A DNA stretch of 53,898 bases. Source: Nocardioides caeni. GTDB taxonomy: Bacteria > Actinomycetota > Actinomycetes > Propionibacteriales > Nocardioidaceae. This document shows positions 9,356-20,818 of this stretch, piece after piece. The stretch covers positions 286-54,183 of the forward strand of contig NZ_STGW01000018.1 of the NCBI RefSeq assembly GCF_004912195.1. The letters are read 5' to 3'. Position 1 is the stretch's first letter. Each line of letters begins with the position of its first letter. The notes beneath the pieces are model-generated. The model was not told the origin of the DNA. It searched no databases and worked only from the letters and a program-made list of their open reading frames with translations. The position numbers were made by a program, and so were the translations under genes.

Positions 9356-10425
9356 TGTCACTCGTCGACCGCGCCAAGCAGTCCCTCGCCCGCGCCCGGG
9401 AGCGCTGGCCCGTCGTCGACCATGTGGTGCGGATGCAGGAGCACTACACCGAGGTCAAGGGCAGCCAGCAGGCCGGCGGCGTCACCTATTTCGGCTTCCT
9501 GTCCGTCTTCCCGGTCCTCGCGCTCGCCTTCTTCGCCGTCGGCTACGTCGCGGAGGTCTTCCCCGACGCCCAAGACGCGCTGCTCGAGGCGATCGAGGAG
9601 GTGCTGCCCGGTCTGGTCGGCAACGGCGCCAACGAGGTGCCGCTCGAGGACATCCAGTCCGCTGCCGGCGCCGTCGGACTGATCGGTCTCGCCGGTGTCC
9701 TGTACGCCGGCCTCGGCTGGCTGTCGTCGCTGCGGACCGCGCTCGGCGTGGTCTTCGAGTTGCCGGACCGTCTCGAGCCGAGCTTCGTGATCGGCAAGTT
9801 GCGCGACCTCACCGTGCTGGTCGTCCTCGGTCTGGTGCTGCTGCTGAGCGTCTCCGCCTCGGCGGTCCTGACCCGCACGTCGCGCCAGGCGCTCGACCTC
9901 GTGGGGCTCGGCGATGGCCTCGGGTGGCTCGTCGCCGTGATCGGCATCGGGATCGGTCTCGCTGCTTCCGGTGCGCTGTTCTTCCTCATCTTCCGGCTGC
10001 TGGCCCACCCGCCCGTGCGTGACCGGGCGCTGTGGGCCGGGGCGTGGCTGGGCGCCGTCGGCTTCGAGGCCCTCAAGCAGCTCTCCGGACTGCTGCTCAC
10101 GGGCACGAAGGGGCAGCCGGCGTTCCAGGCCTTCGGGATCGCGCTGATCCTGCTGGTCTGGATCAACTACTTCTCGCGGGTGGTCCTCTATGCCGCGGCC
10201 TGGGCCCACACGGAGCCCGTCGCCCGTGCCGAGCGCGCCGAGCGACTGGCGGCGATGGAGGAGGAGGCCGGCGTGGAGCCCGTGCCCGACACGGTCCGGC
10301 CCTACGCCGAGCCGTTGCGCTCGCATCCGCCGGCCGGTGGGCGGGCTGTGACGGCGTTCGTCGCCGGCAGCCTCACCGGCGCGCTGGCCACGTCGGTGCG
10401 GCGCCGTCGACGCCGCCTCCGCTGA
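9355..10425 (+). CDS. YihY/BrkB-family membrane protein
   Basis: A 356-residue integral membrane protein with about six spans. The family hallmark is the first span region, QQAGGVTYFGFLSVFPVLAL (residues about 38-57). The closing spans contain FGIALILLVWINYFSRVVLY followed by AAAWAH. The C-terminal 90 residues are charged and cytoplasmic and end in an arginine cluster. Despite an old ribonuclease BN name, the family has no proven RNase activity; a transport role is suspected. ATG 9355 is chosen because it overlaps the upstream stop (TGATG) and the domain starts there. Confidence 0.85.
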   Translation: MSLVDRAKQSLARARERWPVVDHVVRMQEHYTEVKGSQQAGGVTYFGFLSVFPVLALAFFAVGYVAEVFPDAQDALLEAIEEVLPGLVGNGANEVPLEDIQSAAGAVGLIGLAGVLYAGLGWLSSLRTALGVVFELPDRLEPSFVIGKLRDLTVLVVLGLVLLLSVSASAVLTRTSRQALDLVGLGDGLGWLVAVIGIGIGLAASGALFFLIFRLLAHPPVRDRALWAGAWLGAVGFEALKQLSGLLLTGTKGQPAFQAFGIALILLVWINYFSRVVLYAAAWAHTEPVARAERAERLAAMEEEAGVEPVPDTVRPYAEPLRSHPPAGGRAVTAFVAGSLTGALATSVRRRRRRLR

Positions 10426-10453
10426 CCGGGGGACCGGCTGGGAGGATGGACGC

Positions 10454-10678
10454 GTGAAGTTCGAACGCAAGCACGCCATCCTGCTCCTGGCCGTTGCCGC
10501 CTGGAACGTCTTCTCCTTCGGCAACTTCGCGCGCAACCTCTACAGCGCCTACGAGTCCGGCGAGGACCGGGCGACGGGCTACTGGGTCGCGCACACCGTG
10601 CTGATCGTCGTGAACTTCACGATCGCCGGCCTGCTCGGAGCGCTGGGCTGGAAGGCGCTGCGCGCCACGCGCGACTGA
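10454..10678 (+). CDS. Small two-span membrane protein (SCO4848-like)
   Basis: A 74-residue protein with two hydrophobic spans (residues about 8-26 and 44-68) joined by a polar loop. Its size, the initial KFERKHA..LL..AAWNVFSFGNFARNL region and its place near trpS and a YihY-type gene resemble the small actinobacterial membrane proteins called SCO4848 family. Function unknown. Start GTG 10454, preceded by a GGAGG Shine-Dalgarno in CTGGGAGGATGG. Confidence 0.65.
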   Translation: MKFERKHAILLLAVAAWNVFSFGNFARNLYSAYESGEDRATGYWVAHTVLIVVNFTIAGLLGALGWKALRATRD

Positions 10679-10697
10679 CCCGCGGACGGGTCCTGCG

Positions 10698-11381
10698 TCA
10701 CTTCCGCTCGAAGTGGAAGGTGCTGCAGCCGGCGTAGTTGACCTCGCCGTCCAGCACGTCCGGCGCGGGGTCGGTGATGATCGCGATCATGTCCACCGAG
10801 ATGTAGCCGTCCGGCCGCTCGATCCAGTCGCCCGCCCGCAGCGTCATGATCCCGTCGACCACCTCGCCGTCGAGGCGGTAGGCGCCCGGCGGGGTGCCGG
10901 CGTTGTTGGTCGAGGCGCCGAAGCGGAAGACGGCGGTCAGCTCACTGGTGCTGCCCTCGACGGCGGTGATCCGCAGACGTCCGGCGGAGGCGCCCTGGGC
11001 GCAGCGGTAGCGGCCGTACCACTGGCCGTCGAGCTCGGCGTTGGTGATGTCGACCGGCGCCGCCGAAGTCGTGGCGCTGCTCGCCTCGGTGGGCTCGATC
11101 ATGGCGCTGCTCGCCTCGGTGGGGCCCGCTGAGGCGCTGTTGGCGTCGGTGGACGTGCTCGACCGGTCCTCGCGTGCGTCGCGATCCTTGTCGTCGTCCC
11201 CGTCGTCACCGCGGGTCACCAGGACCGCGACGAGCACCGCAGCCACGGCCAGCACGGCGACGACCGCCACGATGCTGACCCACAGCAGCGTGCGGTTCGA
11301 GCCCGAACCCGACCCCTGCGGCGGGGGACCGGGGGGAGGGAAGCCGGGCGGCGGCGGGAAGTTCGGCGGCGGCTGCGACAC
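10698..11381 (-). CDS. Proline-rich, membrane-anchored extracellular protein
   Basis: A 227-residue protein. The N-terminus is a proline-rich cytoplasmic stretch (NFPPPPGFPPPGPPPQG). One transmembrane helix follows (residues about 32-54), then a charged Asp/Lys/Arg patch, a Ser/Thr/Ala linker built of about three 10-residue repeats around PTEASSA, and a C-terminal beta-rich domain of about 120 residues with two cysteines (RYRCAQG and NYAGCST). It is probably displayed outside the membrane. I do not recognise the C-terminal family. Start GTG 11381 lies 7 nt after TAGGGT, so it is likely leaderless. Confidence 0.65.
   Translation of the reverse strand: MSQPPPNFPPPPGFPPPGPPPQGSGSGSNRTLLWVSIVAVVAVLAVAAVLVAVLVTRGDDGDDDKDRDAREDRSSTSTDANSASAGPTEASSAMIEPTEASSATTSAAPVDITNAELDGQWYGRYRCAQGASAGRLRITAVEGSTSELTAVFRFGASTNNAGTPPGAYRLDGEVVDGIMTLRAGDWIERPDGYISVDMIAIITDPAPDVLDGEVNYAGCSTFHFERK
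11072..11160. repeat. Three 30-bp direct repeats encoding a Ser/Ala linker
   Basis: Units begin at 11072, 11102 and 11132 and share GGCGCTG.TCGCCTCGGTGG. The first two are nearly identical; the third has diverged. On the minus strand they encode 10-residue repeats of the PTEASSA type between the membrane helix and the outer domain of the gene at 10698-11381. Copy number may vary between strains. Confidence 0.75.
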
Positions 11382-11416
11382 GGGAGCGACCCTACGACAC
11401 GAGGCTCCGGGCGGTC

Positions 11417-12706
11417 TCAGGCCGGTGCGCCGAGGAGGAAGTACGTCGTCATCGCGCCCTTGCCCTTGACCTCGACCTGCTGCGGCTCGCTGAAGACGTA
11501 GCGGTGCTCGAGCAGCCGGTAGGTCGACTCCGACACCTGCACCCGGTGCGGCCGACCGTGGGACTCCATCCGGCTGGCGGTGTTGACGGTGTCGCCCCAC
11601 AGGTCGTAGGCGAACTTCCGCTGCCCGATCACGCCGGCGACCACTGGTCCCGAGGCGATCCCGATTCGCAGCGCGATCGGGGTCGGCCAGTCGTCCGAGA
11701 GCCGGGTCGACGCGCGCTGCATGTCGAGCGCCAGCTCGGCGAGCGACGCGGCGTGGTCGCGGTTGGGCACGGGCAGTCCCGACACGGCCATGTAGGCATC
11801 GCCGACGGTCTTGATCTTCTCGATCCCGCGCTGCTCGCACAGCCGGTCGAACTCGCTGAACATCGCGTCGAGCAGGGCCACGACGCGCTCGGCGGGCAGC
11901 GACTGCGACAGGGGCGTGAAGCCGACGATGTCGGAGAAGAGCACGCTGACCTCGTCGGCCGACTCCGCGATCGCGCCACGCTCGGTGCGCAACCGGTCGG
12001 CGATGGGCACGGGCAGCATGTTGTAGAGCAGGTCGTCGGAGCGGCGCAGCTCCATCTCCACCTCCCGCTGCCGCAGGAAGTCGGTCCGGCGCAGCCGCTC
12101 GAGGGCATAGGCGACGATCACGGCGATCGTGCTGAGGCCGACGGTCGGGGCGAGGTGGCTCGACAGGTACGTGTCGACGTCTGCCTGCACACCGGGAAGG
12201 GTGAGGCTGGCGACGCCATAGATCGTCACGCCCGCGACGGCTGCGTGCATCCGCAGGCGCAGCAGGCCGATGGCGCCGATCAGGGTGACCGTCATCGACG
12301 TCCGGACGTATTCCGGCGGCAGGTCCGTGACGGCCGCCATCACGGTGCCCAGGGTCAGGATGAGGAAGGCCATCAGCAGCACGCTGTTGAGCTGGAGGTG
12401 GCGCCGTACGACCGGCACCGTGAGGAGCATCACGGCGGAGACCACGACCGTGGGCAGCACGATGGCGAAGCGCAGCACCAGCGTGGCGGGCTCGTCGGTG
12501 AGCACGACGGCGTCGACCGCGCCGTAGACGGCGATGAAGAACACGGCGATGGTCAGCGCGAACGGCGCCTGGCGGATCCCGGCGAGGTCGTCGACGGCCC
12601 GGAACTCGCGCTCGACGTCGCGCTGGTCGAACTCCAGCATCCACCGGCGCATGTGCAGCTGATCGTGGCGCTCCTGCACCCACGCAGCGATCTGGGCGAC
12701 CCCCAC
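11417..12706 (-). CDS. Membrane-bound class III adenylate cyclase
   Basis: A 429-residue protein. The N-terminal half has about six hydrophobic spans (residues about 40-190) and the C-terminal half is a class III cyclase homology domain. All catalytic features are visible: VSVLFSDIVGFT (first metal Asp), EKIKTVGDAYM (adenine-specifying Lys and second metal Asp), and YDLWGDTVNTASRMES (adenine-specifying Asp plus transition-state Asn and Arg). This predicts ATP to cAMP conversion by a homodimer, with the membrane part as sensor. Start is uncertain; GTG 12706 avoids overlap with sdhB and lies 7 nt after GACGAT. The next gene downstream has its own promoter. Confidence 0.88.
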   Translation of the reverse strand: MGVAQIAAWVQERHDQLHMRRWMLEFDQRDVEREFRAVDDLAGIRQAPFALTIAVFFIAVYGAVDAVVLTDEPATLVLRFAIVLPTVVVSAVMLLTVPVVRRHLQLNSVLLMAFLILTLGTVMAAVTDLPPEYVRTSMTVTLIGAIGLLRLRMHAAVAGVTIYGVASLTLPGVQADVDTYLSSHLAPTVGLSTIAVIVAYALERLRRTDFLRQREVEMELRRSDDLLYNMLPVPIADRLRTERGAIAESADEVSVLFSDIVGFTPLSQSLPAERVVALLDAMFSEFDRLCEQRGIEKIKTVGDAYMAVSGLPVPNRDHAASLAELALDMQRASTRLSDDWPTPIALRIGIASGPVVAGVIGQRKFAYDLWGDTVNTASRMESHGRPHRVQVSESTYRLLEHRYVFSEPQQVEVKGKGAMTTYFLLGAPA

Positions 12707-12732
12707 AGGCGGAATCGTCCCACAGATGACGA

Positions 12733-12762
12733 CCGGCCCGCCGCGGGATCGCGACGGGCCGG
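12733..12762 (-). terminator. GC-rich hairpin after sdhB
   Basis: CCGGCCCG (12733-12740) pairs with CGGGCCGG (12755-12762) around a 14-nt loop that can itself fold. It lies 28 bp past the sdhB stop on the minus strand and before the cyclase gene, as expected for the end of sdhCAB. No T-run follows, which is common for actinobacterial terminators. Confidence 0.6.
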
Positions 12763-12789
12763 ACGGTGGAAACTGAGTGCTGGAGCCGG

Positions 12790-13529
12790 TCAGAGACCGT
12801 TCTTCATGGCGGTCCGCAGGTCCTTGTTGAGCTGCGAGATCACGTCGAGCGGGATCTCCTTCGGGCACGCCGAGGCGCACTCGCCGATGTTGGTGCAGCC
12901 ACCGAAGCCCTCGTGGTCGTGCTGGCCGACCATGTCGACGACGCGCGACCAGCGCTCCGGCTGGCCCTGGGGCAGCTCACCGAGGTGGGTGATCTTGGCG
13001 CCCATGAACAGCGAGGCCGAGCCGTTGGGGCAGGCGGCGACGCAGGCGCCGCAACCGATGCAGGTCGCGACGTTGAACGCCCGCATCGCCTTGTCGCGCG
13101 GCGCGGGCACCGAGTTGGCCTCGGGCGCGGAGCCGGTGTTGGCGGAGATGTAGCCACCGGCCTGGATGATCCGGTCGAACGCGGAGCGGTCGACGACCAG
13201 GTCCTTGAGGACCGGGAACGGCTCTGCGCGCCACGGCTCGATGGTGATGGTGTCGCCGTCGTTGAACGAGCGCATGTGCAGCTGGCAGGTCGTGGTGACC
13301 TCCGGGCCGTGCGCCTCGCCGTTGATCATCAGCGAGCACATGCCGCAGATGCCCTCGCGACAGTCGGAGTCGAACGCGACCGGCTCCTCGCCGGTGAGCA
13401 CGAGCTGCTCGTTGAGCAGGTCGAGCATCTCCAGGAAGGACATGTCCTTCGCGACGCCGTCGAGCTCGTACGTGTGGATCGCACCCGTGGCGGTCGGGTT
13501 CTCCTGCCGCCAGATCTTGAGTGTCAACT

Positions 13530-13533
<4 letters not shown>
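12790..13533 (-). CDS. sdhB: Succinate dehydrogenase iron-sulfur subunit
   Basis: A 247-residue electron-transfer subunit. An N-terminal plant-type ferredoxin domain carries the [2Fe-2S] ligands in [15 protein letters not shown]. The C-terminal domain has [16 protein letters not shown] for [4Fe-4S] and [16 protein letters not shown] for [3Fe-4S]. It passes electrons from the SdhA flavin to quinone at SdhC. Start GTG 13533 overlaps the sdhA stop (GTGA), so the two subunits are translationally coupled. The start is fixed by the conserved KLTLKIWRQ opening. Confidence 0.95.
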
Positions 13534-15593
<2,060 letters not shown>

Positions 15594-15605
15594 GTCGTTG
15601 GCCCC

Positions 15606-16337
15606 TTACTTCTCGATGATGCCGACGAGCACGGACAGCGGAACCAGCGAGAATCCGCCGGCGATGACGATCGCGACGACCCAGCCCGCGGTGCGGGCGC
15701 GGGCGCGCGACGTCGCGGAGTTGGTCAGGCCCAGGGTCTGCAGCGAGCTGAACGTGCCGTGGTGCAGGTGGAAGCCGAGGGCGAGCATCGCGACCAGGTA
15801 GATCAGCGTCATCCACCACAGGTCGAAGGTCTCGACGAGGAGGCCGTAGGGGCTGTGGTCCGGGTCGCCGGTCTCGCCGTTGCTCGGGTTGATCTTGACG
15901 ATCGTGAAGTTGAGCAGGTGCCAGACGATGAAGACCAGGATCGTCAGGCCGCCCCAGCGCATCGTGCGCGAGGAGAGCGTGGAGCCCGTGTTCTTCTTGA
16001 CGGCGTACTTCACCGGGCGGGCGGTCGCCGCGCGCTTCCAGAGCGCGATCGCGCAGGCGACGTGGACGACGAGCGCCACGATCAGGCCCACACGCATGAT
16101 CCAGAGGAAGCCCTCGTAGGGGAGCATCGGCTCGCCGAGCTCGCGCAGGTGGTGCGCGTAGTCGTTGAACTTCTCCTCACCGGAGAACGCCTTGAGGTTG
16201 CCGTACATGTGACCGGCGACGAAGCCGATGAACAGCAGACCGCTCACGGCCATGAGCAGTTTGAGGGCGATGGTCGATCGGGCTGCGCGTGCGCCCGTCA
16301 CCAGTTGAGGTCGCTTCGTCCCAGATGTTGTTGCCAC
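15606..16337 (-). CDS. sdhC: Succinate dehydrogenase cytochrome b subunit
   Basis: A 243-residue membrane anchor with five spans and the histidines expected for two b-type haems (in GHMYGNLKAF, YAHHLRELGEP, HVACAIALW, IVWHLLNFT and GFHLHHGTFSSLQ). This is the single-subunit, di-haem anchor form, so no sdhD is expected and none is seen. First gene of sdhCAB. Start GTG 16337 follows TAGTCT by 8 nt and has no Shine-Dalgarno sequence, so a near-leaderless mRNA is likely. Confidence 0.93.
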   Translation of the reverse strand: MATTSGTKRPQLVTGARAARSTIALKLLMAVSGLLFIGFVAGHMYGNLKAFSGEEKFNDYAHHLRELGEPMLPYEGFLWIMRVGLIVALVVHVACAIALWKRAATARPVKYAVKKNTGSTLSSRTMRWGGLTILVFIVWHLLNFTIVKINPSNGETGDPDHSPYGLLVETFDLWWMTLIYLVAMLALGFHLHHGTFSSLQTLGLTNSATSRARARTAGWVVAIVIAGGFSLVPLSVLVGIIEK

Positions 16338-16345
16338 GAGGGGTC

Positions 16346-16351
16346 AGACTA
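16346..16351 (-). promoter_or_regulatory. -10 element of sdhCAB (TAGTCT)
   Basis: Minus-strand TAGTCT lies 8 nt before the GTG of sdhC. The same TAGTCT-N8-GTG arrangement occurs at mutA (20805-20821). Confidence 0.45.
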
Positions 16352-16371
16352 CGCCCGCTACTGACGGGTAG

Positions 16372-16415
16372 GTGACACGCGTCATGTGACATATGCACGT
16401 AAGGTGACCCTTACC
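16372..16415. promoter_or_regulatory. Candidate regulatory block between sdhC and the oxidoreductase gene
   Basis: Two GTGACA direct repeats (16372-16377 and 16386-16391) are followed by the inverted repeat GTAAGGTGACCCTTAC (16399-16414). The segment AAGGTGACCCTTACC matches about 11 of 15 positions of the DtxR/IdeR iron-box core. Both divergent genes encode iron-rich enzymes. This is suggestive only; the site lies well upstream of both -10 boxes. Confidence 0.35.
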
Positions 16416-16492
16416 GTGGTGATCACCGTCGCCTATCGCGTGATGGAAAGAAGGTCTTTGACCCGTCACCACCAGCGAGGGACGCTGGCAGC

Positions 16493-18772
16493 ATGAGGTC
16501 GAGCGACGAGGTGGACGACGATCTGGAGATCAGCCCTCCGAAGGAGGTCGCCGCGGGTGTCACTGCGGTGCGGCACGCGATGGAGTACGCGCTGACCCAC
16601 GCCGGCCCCCGTCGTACGGCGCTCACGCTGCTCAAGCTCAACCAGGTCGACGGCATCGACTGCCCGGGGTGCGCCTGGCCCGACCCGGCTCACCGTCCGG
16701 CCAACGAGTACTGCGAGAACGGCGCCAAGCACGTCGCCGACGAGGCGACGACCGCCCGGGTCACGCGGGAGTTCTTCGCGACGCATTCAGTCGACGACCT
16801 CGCGGGACGCAGCGACCGGTGGCTCAACGACCAGGGCCGCCTGACCGAGCCGATGGTGAAGCGCAGCGGCGCGGACCACTACGAGCCGATCGGCTGGGAC
16901 GAGGCGTTCTCCCTCCTCGCCGAGGAGCTGAACGCACTGGCCTCGCCCGACGAGGCGATGTTCTACACCTCGGGCCGGGTCAGCAACGAGGCGGCGTTCC
17001 TGCTGCAGCTCTTCGCTCGCGCCTTCGGCACCAACAACCTCCCCGACTGCTCCAACATGTGCCACGAGTCGAGCGGCTCCGGGCTGGGGGAGTCGCTCGG
17101 CATCGGCAAGGGCACGGTCTCGCTCGCCGACCTGCATGTCGCGGACCTCGTGGTGGTCGTCGGCCAGAACCCCGGCACCAACCACCCGCGGATGCTGTCG
17201 GCCCTCGAGCAGACCAAGCGCAACGGCGGCAAGGTGGTCGCGGTCAACCCGCTGCCCGAGGCGGGACTGCTGCGCTTCAAGAACCCCCAGAAGCCACGCG
17301 GTGTCGTCGGCCGCGGCACGGAGATCGCCGACCAGTTCCTCAAGATCCGTCCGGGCGGGGACCTCGCGCTGTTCCAGATGCTCAACCGGCTGCTGCTCGA
17401 CGCCGAGGACGCGGCGCCGGGCACCGTGCTCGACCACGACTTCATCGCCTCCGACACGACCGGCTTCGAGGAGTTCTCGCGTCACGTGCGAAGCGTCGAG
17501 TGGTCCGACGTGCTCGACGCGACCGGCCTGCGGCGGGAGGAGATCGAGGAGCTCGCGGACCGGGTCCTCGCGAGCCGGCGGGTGATCGTGTGCTGGGCGA
17601 TGGGCATCACCCAGCACCGCCACGGGGTCGCGACGATCCGAGAGATGGTCAACTTCCTGCTGTTGCGGGGCAATCTCGGCCGGGAGGGCGCGGGTGTGTG
17701 CCCGGTACGCGGCCACAGCAACGTCCAGGGCGACCGGACGATGGGCATCTGGGAGCGGATGCCGCAGACATTCCTCGACGCCCTGGGTGCGGAGTTCTCC
17801 TTCACCGCGCCGACCCGGCACGGCTACGACTCCGTCGACGGGGTCCGCGCGATGCGCGACGGCCGGGCCCGCATCTTCATGGGCGTGGCGGGCAACTTCG
17901 TGCGCGCCATGTCCGACAGCGACGTCACCGAGCAGGCGCTGCGCCGCTGCCGGCTGACCGTGCAGGTCTCGACGAAGCTCAACCGCTCCCACGCCGTGTG
18001 CGGCGAGGTCGCCCTCGTCCTGCCGACCCTGGGGCGCAGCGACCGCGACGTGCAGGCGGGCGGCGACCAGTTCGTGACCGTGGAGGACTCGATGAGCGAG
18101 GTCCATGCCTCCCGGGGACGGCTCGAGCCCGCGTCGCCCGACCTGCTGAGCGAGGTGGCGATCATCAGCCGGCTGGCCCGGCGCACCCTCGGCGAGGGCG
18201 GGGCGATCCCCTGGGAGGACTTCGAGGGCGACTACGGCCTGGTCCGCGACCGCATCGCCCGCGTCGTCCCGGGGTTCGAGGACTTCAACCGCCGTGTCGC
18301 CGAGCCCGGCGGCTTCCGGCTGCCCAGTCCCATCAACGCGGGCCGCTACCCAACCCCCAGCGGCAAGGCGGTCTTCGCTCGCAACGAGCTCGACTGGATC
18401 GTGACGCCGCCGGGGCACCTCGTGCTGCAGACCGTGCGCTCCCACGACCAGTGGAACACCATCCCCTACACGTCCAACGACCGCTACCGCGGCATCCACG
18501 GCAGCCGTCGCGTGGTCATGGTCAACCCCGACGACCTCGCTGAGCTCGGCCTCGCGGACCGTGACGTCGTCGACCTCGTGAGCGTCGCGCCGGACGGCTC
18601 CGAGCGGCGGGCCGAGGAGTTCACCGTCGTCGCCTACCCGTCGGCCCGCGGCTCCGCGACGTCGTACTACCCGGAGACCAACGTGCTGGTGCCCCTCGAC
18701 AGCGTGGCCGCCGTCAGCAACACCCCGACCTTCAAGGGTGTCATCGTGCGGCTCGAGGCTCGGGCGCGCTGA
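16493..18772 (+). CDS. FdhF/YdeP-family molybdopterin oxidoreductase
   Basis: A 759-residue molybdopterin enzyme related to formate dehydrogenase alpha subunits. The N-terminus has a compact cysteine set ([13 protein letters not shown] near residue 55, then EYCENGAKH), followed by the family block [17 protein letters not shown] and the cofactor-binding [20 protein letters not shown]. No selenocysteine codon is seen. YdeP-type proteins are often linked to acid resistance; their reaction is not settled, so formate oxidation should not be assumed. fdhD overlaps the stop (TGATG), which supports a sulfur-requiring Mo cofactor. GACGCT lies 6 nt before the ATG. Confidence 0.85.
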   Translation: MRSSDEVDDDLEISPPKEVAAGVTAVRHAMEYALTHAGPRRTALTLLKLNQVDGIDCPGCAWPDPAHRPANEYCENGAKHVADEATTARVTREFFATHSVDDLAGRSDRWLNDQGRLTEPMVKRSGADHYEPIGWDEAFSLLAEELNALASPDEAMFYTSGRVSNEAAFLLQLFARAFGTNNLPDCSNMCHESSGSGLGESLGIGKGTVSLADLHVADLVVVVGQNPGTNHPRMLSALEQTKRNGGKVVAVNPLPEAGLLRFKNPQKPRGVVGRGTEIADQFLKIRPGGDLALFQMLNRLLLDAEDAAPGTVLDHDFIASDTTGFEEFSRHVRSVEWSDVLDATGLRREEIEELADRVLASRRVIVCWAMGITQHRHGVATIREMVNFLLLRGNLGREGAGVCPVRGHSNVQGDRTMGIWERMPQTFLDALGAEFSFTAPTRHGYDSVDGVRAMRDGRARIFMGVAGNFVRAMSDSDVTEQALRRCRLTVQVSTKLNRSHAVCGEVALVLPTLGRSDRDVQAGGDQFVTVEDSMSEVHASRGRLEPASPDLLSEVAIISRLARRTLGEGGAIPWEDFEGDYGLVRDRIARVVPGFEDFNRRVAEPGGFRLPSPINAGRYPTPSGKAVFARNELDWIVTPPGHLVLQTVRSHDQWNTIPYTSNDRYRGIHGSRRVVMVNPDDLAELGLADRDVVDLVSVAPDGSERRAEEFTVVAYPSARGSATSYYPETNVLVPLDSVAAVSNTPTFKGVIVRLEARAR

Positions 18773-19596
18773 TGGGTCGCGTGACCGTACGACGCCCGGT
18801 GGTCCGGCTGCGCGAGGGCGTCGCGTCCACGCGACCGGACACGCTCGCCGCCGAGGAGCCGATGGAGATCCGTGTCGGGGGCCGCTCGCTGGCGGTCACG
18901 ATGCGCACCCCCGGAGACGACTTCGACCTCGCCATCGGCTTCCTCGTCAGCGAGGGCGTCGTGCGCGCGGCGGAGGAGGTCGTGAGCGCGCGCTACTGCG
19001 CGGGAGCGACGGTCGACGACGGCAACACCTACAACCTGGTCGACGTCGCTCTCGCCGACGGCGTCGCGCCGCCGGACCCGTCGGTGGAGCGGGCGTTCTA
19101 CACGACGTCCTCCTGCGGCGTCTGCGGCAAGGCCAGCCTCGACGCGGTCCGGACCGCATCCTCGTGGTCGGTGACGGACGACCCGCTGCGGCTCACCCCC
19201 GACCTGCTCGCCACGCTGCCCGACCGGCTCCGCGCGGGTCAGCGTGTGTTCGAGCGGACCGGCGGCCTGCACGCTGCCGCACTCTTCGACTCCGCCGGCG
19301 AGCTCCTGGTGCTCCGGGAGGACGTCGGCCGCCACAACGCCGTGGACAAGGTGGTCGGACACGCGCTGCGTGAGGGGTGGCTGCCGCTGCGGGGGACGGT
19401 GCTGATGGTGAGCGGCCGCGCGTCGTTCGAGCTGGTCCAGAAGGCCGTGATGGCCGGGATCCCCGCGATGGCTGCGGTCTCCGCGCCGTCGTCGCTCGCC
19501 GTGGACCTGGCCGAGGAGCAGGGCCTGACGCTCGTTGGATTCCTGCGTGGCGGGTCGATGAACCTCTACGCCGGGGCCGACCGCGTGGTCGTCTGA
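18772..19596 (+). CDS. fdhD: Formate dehydrogenase sulfurtransferase FdhD
   Basis: A 274-residue accessory protein that carries sulfur from a cysteine desulfurase to the molybdenum cofactor of formate-dehydrogenase-type enzymes. The CxxC loop that carries the persulfide is seen in [16 protein letters not shown] near residue 120. [25 protein letters not shown] and [13 protein letters not shown] are the other family blocks. It starts inside the stop of the oxidoreductase gene (TGATG), so the pair is co-translated and FdhD probably matures that enzyme. Confidence 0.93.
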   Translation: MGRVTVRRPVVRLREGVASTRPDTLAAEEPMEIRVGGRSLAVTMRTPGDDFDLAIGFLVSEGVVRAAEEVVSARYCAGATVDDGNTYNLVDVALADGVAPPDPSVERAFYTTSSCGVCGKASLDAVRTASSWSVTDDPLRLTPDLLATLPDRLRAGQRVFERTGGLHAAALFDSAGELLVLREDVGRHNAVDKVVGHALREGWLPLRGTVLMVSGRASFELVQKAVMAGIPAMAAVSAPSSLAVDLAEEQGLTLVGFLRGGSMNLYAGADRVVV

Positions 19597-19600
19597 CGTG

Positions 19601-20647
19601 TCAGACCGACGCGCTGACCGGCAGGTGGACGTCGACCAGATCGTCGACCGCGTCGGTCCACGAGCGTCGGAGGGCGGCCGCGCGGCCCGCCTCGCCCAGC
19701 AGGTGCCGCTGGGGATCGGCCGCCACCGCGGTCACCGCCCGCACCAGGTCGCGAGGGCTGCCGGGGTCGTGCAGGACCCCGGTCTCGAGGTGCCGGACCA
19801 CGTCGCGTGCACCACCCGACCGGGGAGCGACCACCGGCACGCCCGAGGCCGCCGCGGCCCGGTGGGTGTGGCAGTCGGTCTCGTGCTCGCCCGGGTGGAC
19901 GAGGACGTCGAAGGTCGGCAGCGCGACAGTGAGGTCGCCGGTGGACAGGGGGCCCGTGAGGCGGGCGCCGGGCACGCGCCGCGCCAGCCAGTCCCGCTCG
20001 GGTCCAGCGCCCGCGATCACGAGGCGGATGCCGGGGACCGCGGCCAGGTCCGCCAGGCGTCGTACGCCGGCAGCACGGTGGAGTCCGCCGACGTAGCCGA
20101 CGACCACCCGGCGTCCGCTGCCGGCCTTGGCCTTCGACCACGAGGTGTGCAGCCACTGGTCACGCAGGGCAGGGTTGAAGGCTGCAGCGTCGACACCGGG
20201 CTCCCACAGGGCGGCGTCGACGCCCAGGTCGGCTGCCCGCTCGACCATCCACGGCGCGGTGACCAGGACCCGGTCGGCGCGGCCGGCGACCTTGGCCCGC
20301 CAGTAGTCGGCCGCGAGGTCGTGGACGGGGGACTGCTCGACGGCGACGGTCGCGATGCCGGCGGCGCGTGCGTGCTTGAGCGCCTTGCGGCCAACGTTGC
20401 GCGGCGAGTGGGCCTGGACCACGTGCGGAGCGAAGTCCTCGATGGCCGACCGGACCTGGCCACCGGCGGGCTCCAGCGGCCGGACCCGGACGACGTCGCA
20501 GCCGCGATAGCTGGCCAGGCCCGGACCCGGCGCGATGATCCGGACGGTGTGCCCGCGGTCGATCAGCTGGTCCGCAGTGGCCTTGAGCGTCGTCGTCGTG
20601 CTGTCGACGGCGGGATAGAAGGTCTCGGTGACGAGCGCGATCCTCAT
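19601..20647 (-). CDS. GT4-family glycosyltransferase
   Basis: A 348-residue GT-B glycosyltransferase. The N-terminal half starts MRIALVTETFYPAVDSTTT and carries the acceptor-side HVVQAHSPRNVGRKAL. The C-terminal nucleotide-sugar half has VVGYVGGLHRAAGVRRLADL and a donor-binding EX7E-like region around HPGEHETDCHTHRAAAASGVP. It resembles the mannosyltransferases of actinobacterial glycolipid synthesis (MgtA/PimB group), but donor and acceptor are not determined. It ends 4 nt from fdhD on the opposite strand and has no partner gene nearby. CACGAT lies 6 nt before the ATG. Confidence 0.8.
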   Translation of the reverse strand: MRIALVTETFYPAVDSTTTTLKATADQLIDRGHTVRIIAPGPGLASYRGCDVVRVRPLEPAGGQVRSAIEDFAPHVVQAHSPRNVGRKALKHARAAGIATVAVEQSPVHDLAADYWRAKVAGRADRVLVTAPWMVERAADLGVDAALWEPGVDAAAFNPALRDQWLHTSWSKAKAGSGRRVVVGYVGGLHRAAGVRRLADLAAVPGIRLVIAGAGPERDWLARRVPGARLTGPLSTGDLTVALPTFDVLVHPGEHETDCHTHRAAAASGVPVVAPRSGGARDVVRHLETGVLHDPGSPRDLVRAVTAVAADPQRHLLGEAGRAAALRRSWTDAVDDLVDVHLPVSASV

Positions 20648-20804
20648 GGCTCGATCGTGGGTGCCGGACGTGTCCGTCGACCTCGCTGCCGGTGGCCGCG
20701 GGGTGAACGCTCGGCGACCTGACCGGCGTCAGGGCGACGCGTGACCCTACTCCCCGGTAATCCGGAGATTGGTCACACCTGACTGGTTCGAGGCCGGTCG
20801 CGGA

Positions 20805-20810
20805 TAGTCT
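20805..20810 (+). promoter_or_regulatory. -10 element of mutA (TAGTCT)
   Basis: TAGTCT lies 8 nt before GTG 20819 with no Shine-Dalgarno sequence, the same spacing as at sdhC. No B12 riboswitch-like fold was recognised in the 170-nt gap before mutA. Confidence 0.4.
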
Positions 20811-20818
20811 TGACCCTC

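Noticed and set aside
9355..10425. Ribonuclease BN
   Set aside because: That name for the YihY family is historical; the protein is a multi-span membrane protein with no metallo-beta-lactamase motif.
16386..16402. TGTGACATATGCACGTA as a Crp site upstream of sdhC
   Set aside because: The left half TGTGA fits, but the right half is shifted by one base and matches TCACA poorly, so it does not meet the TGTGA-N6-TCACA pattern.
20648..20818. Cobalamin riboswitch before mutA
   Set aside because: No B12-box-like sequence was found, and a -10 element 8 nt before the GTG leaves no room for an RNA leader.
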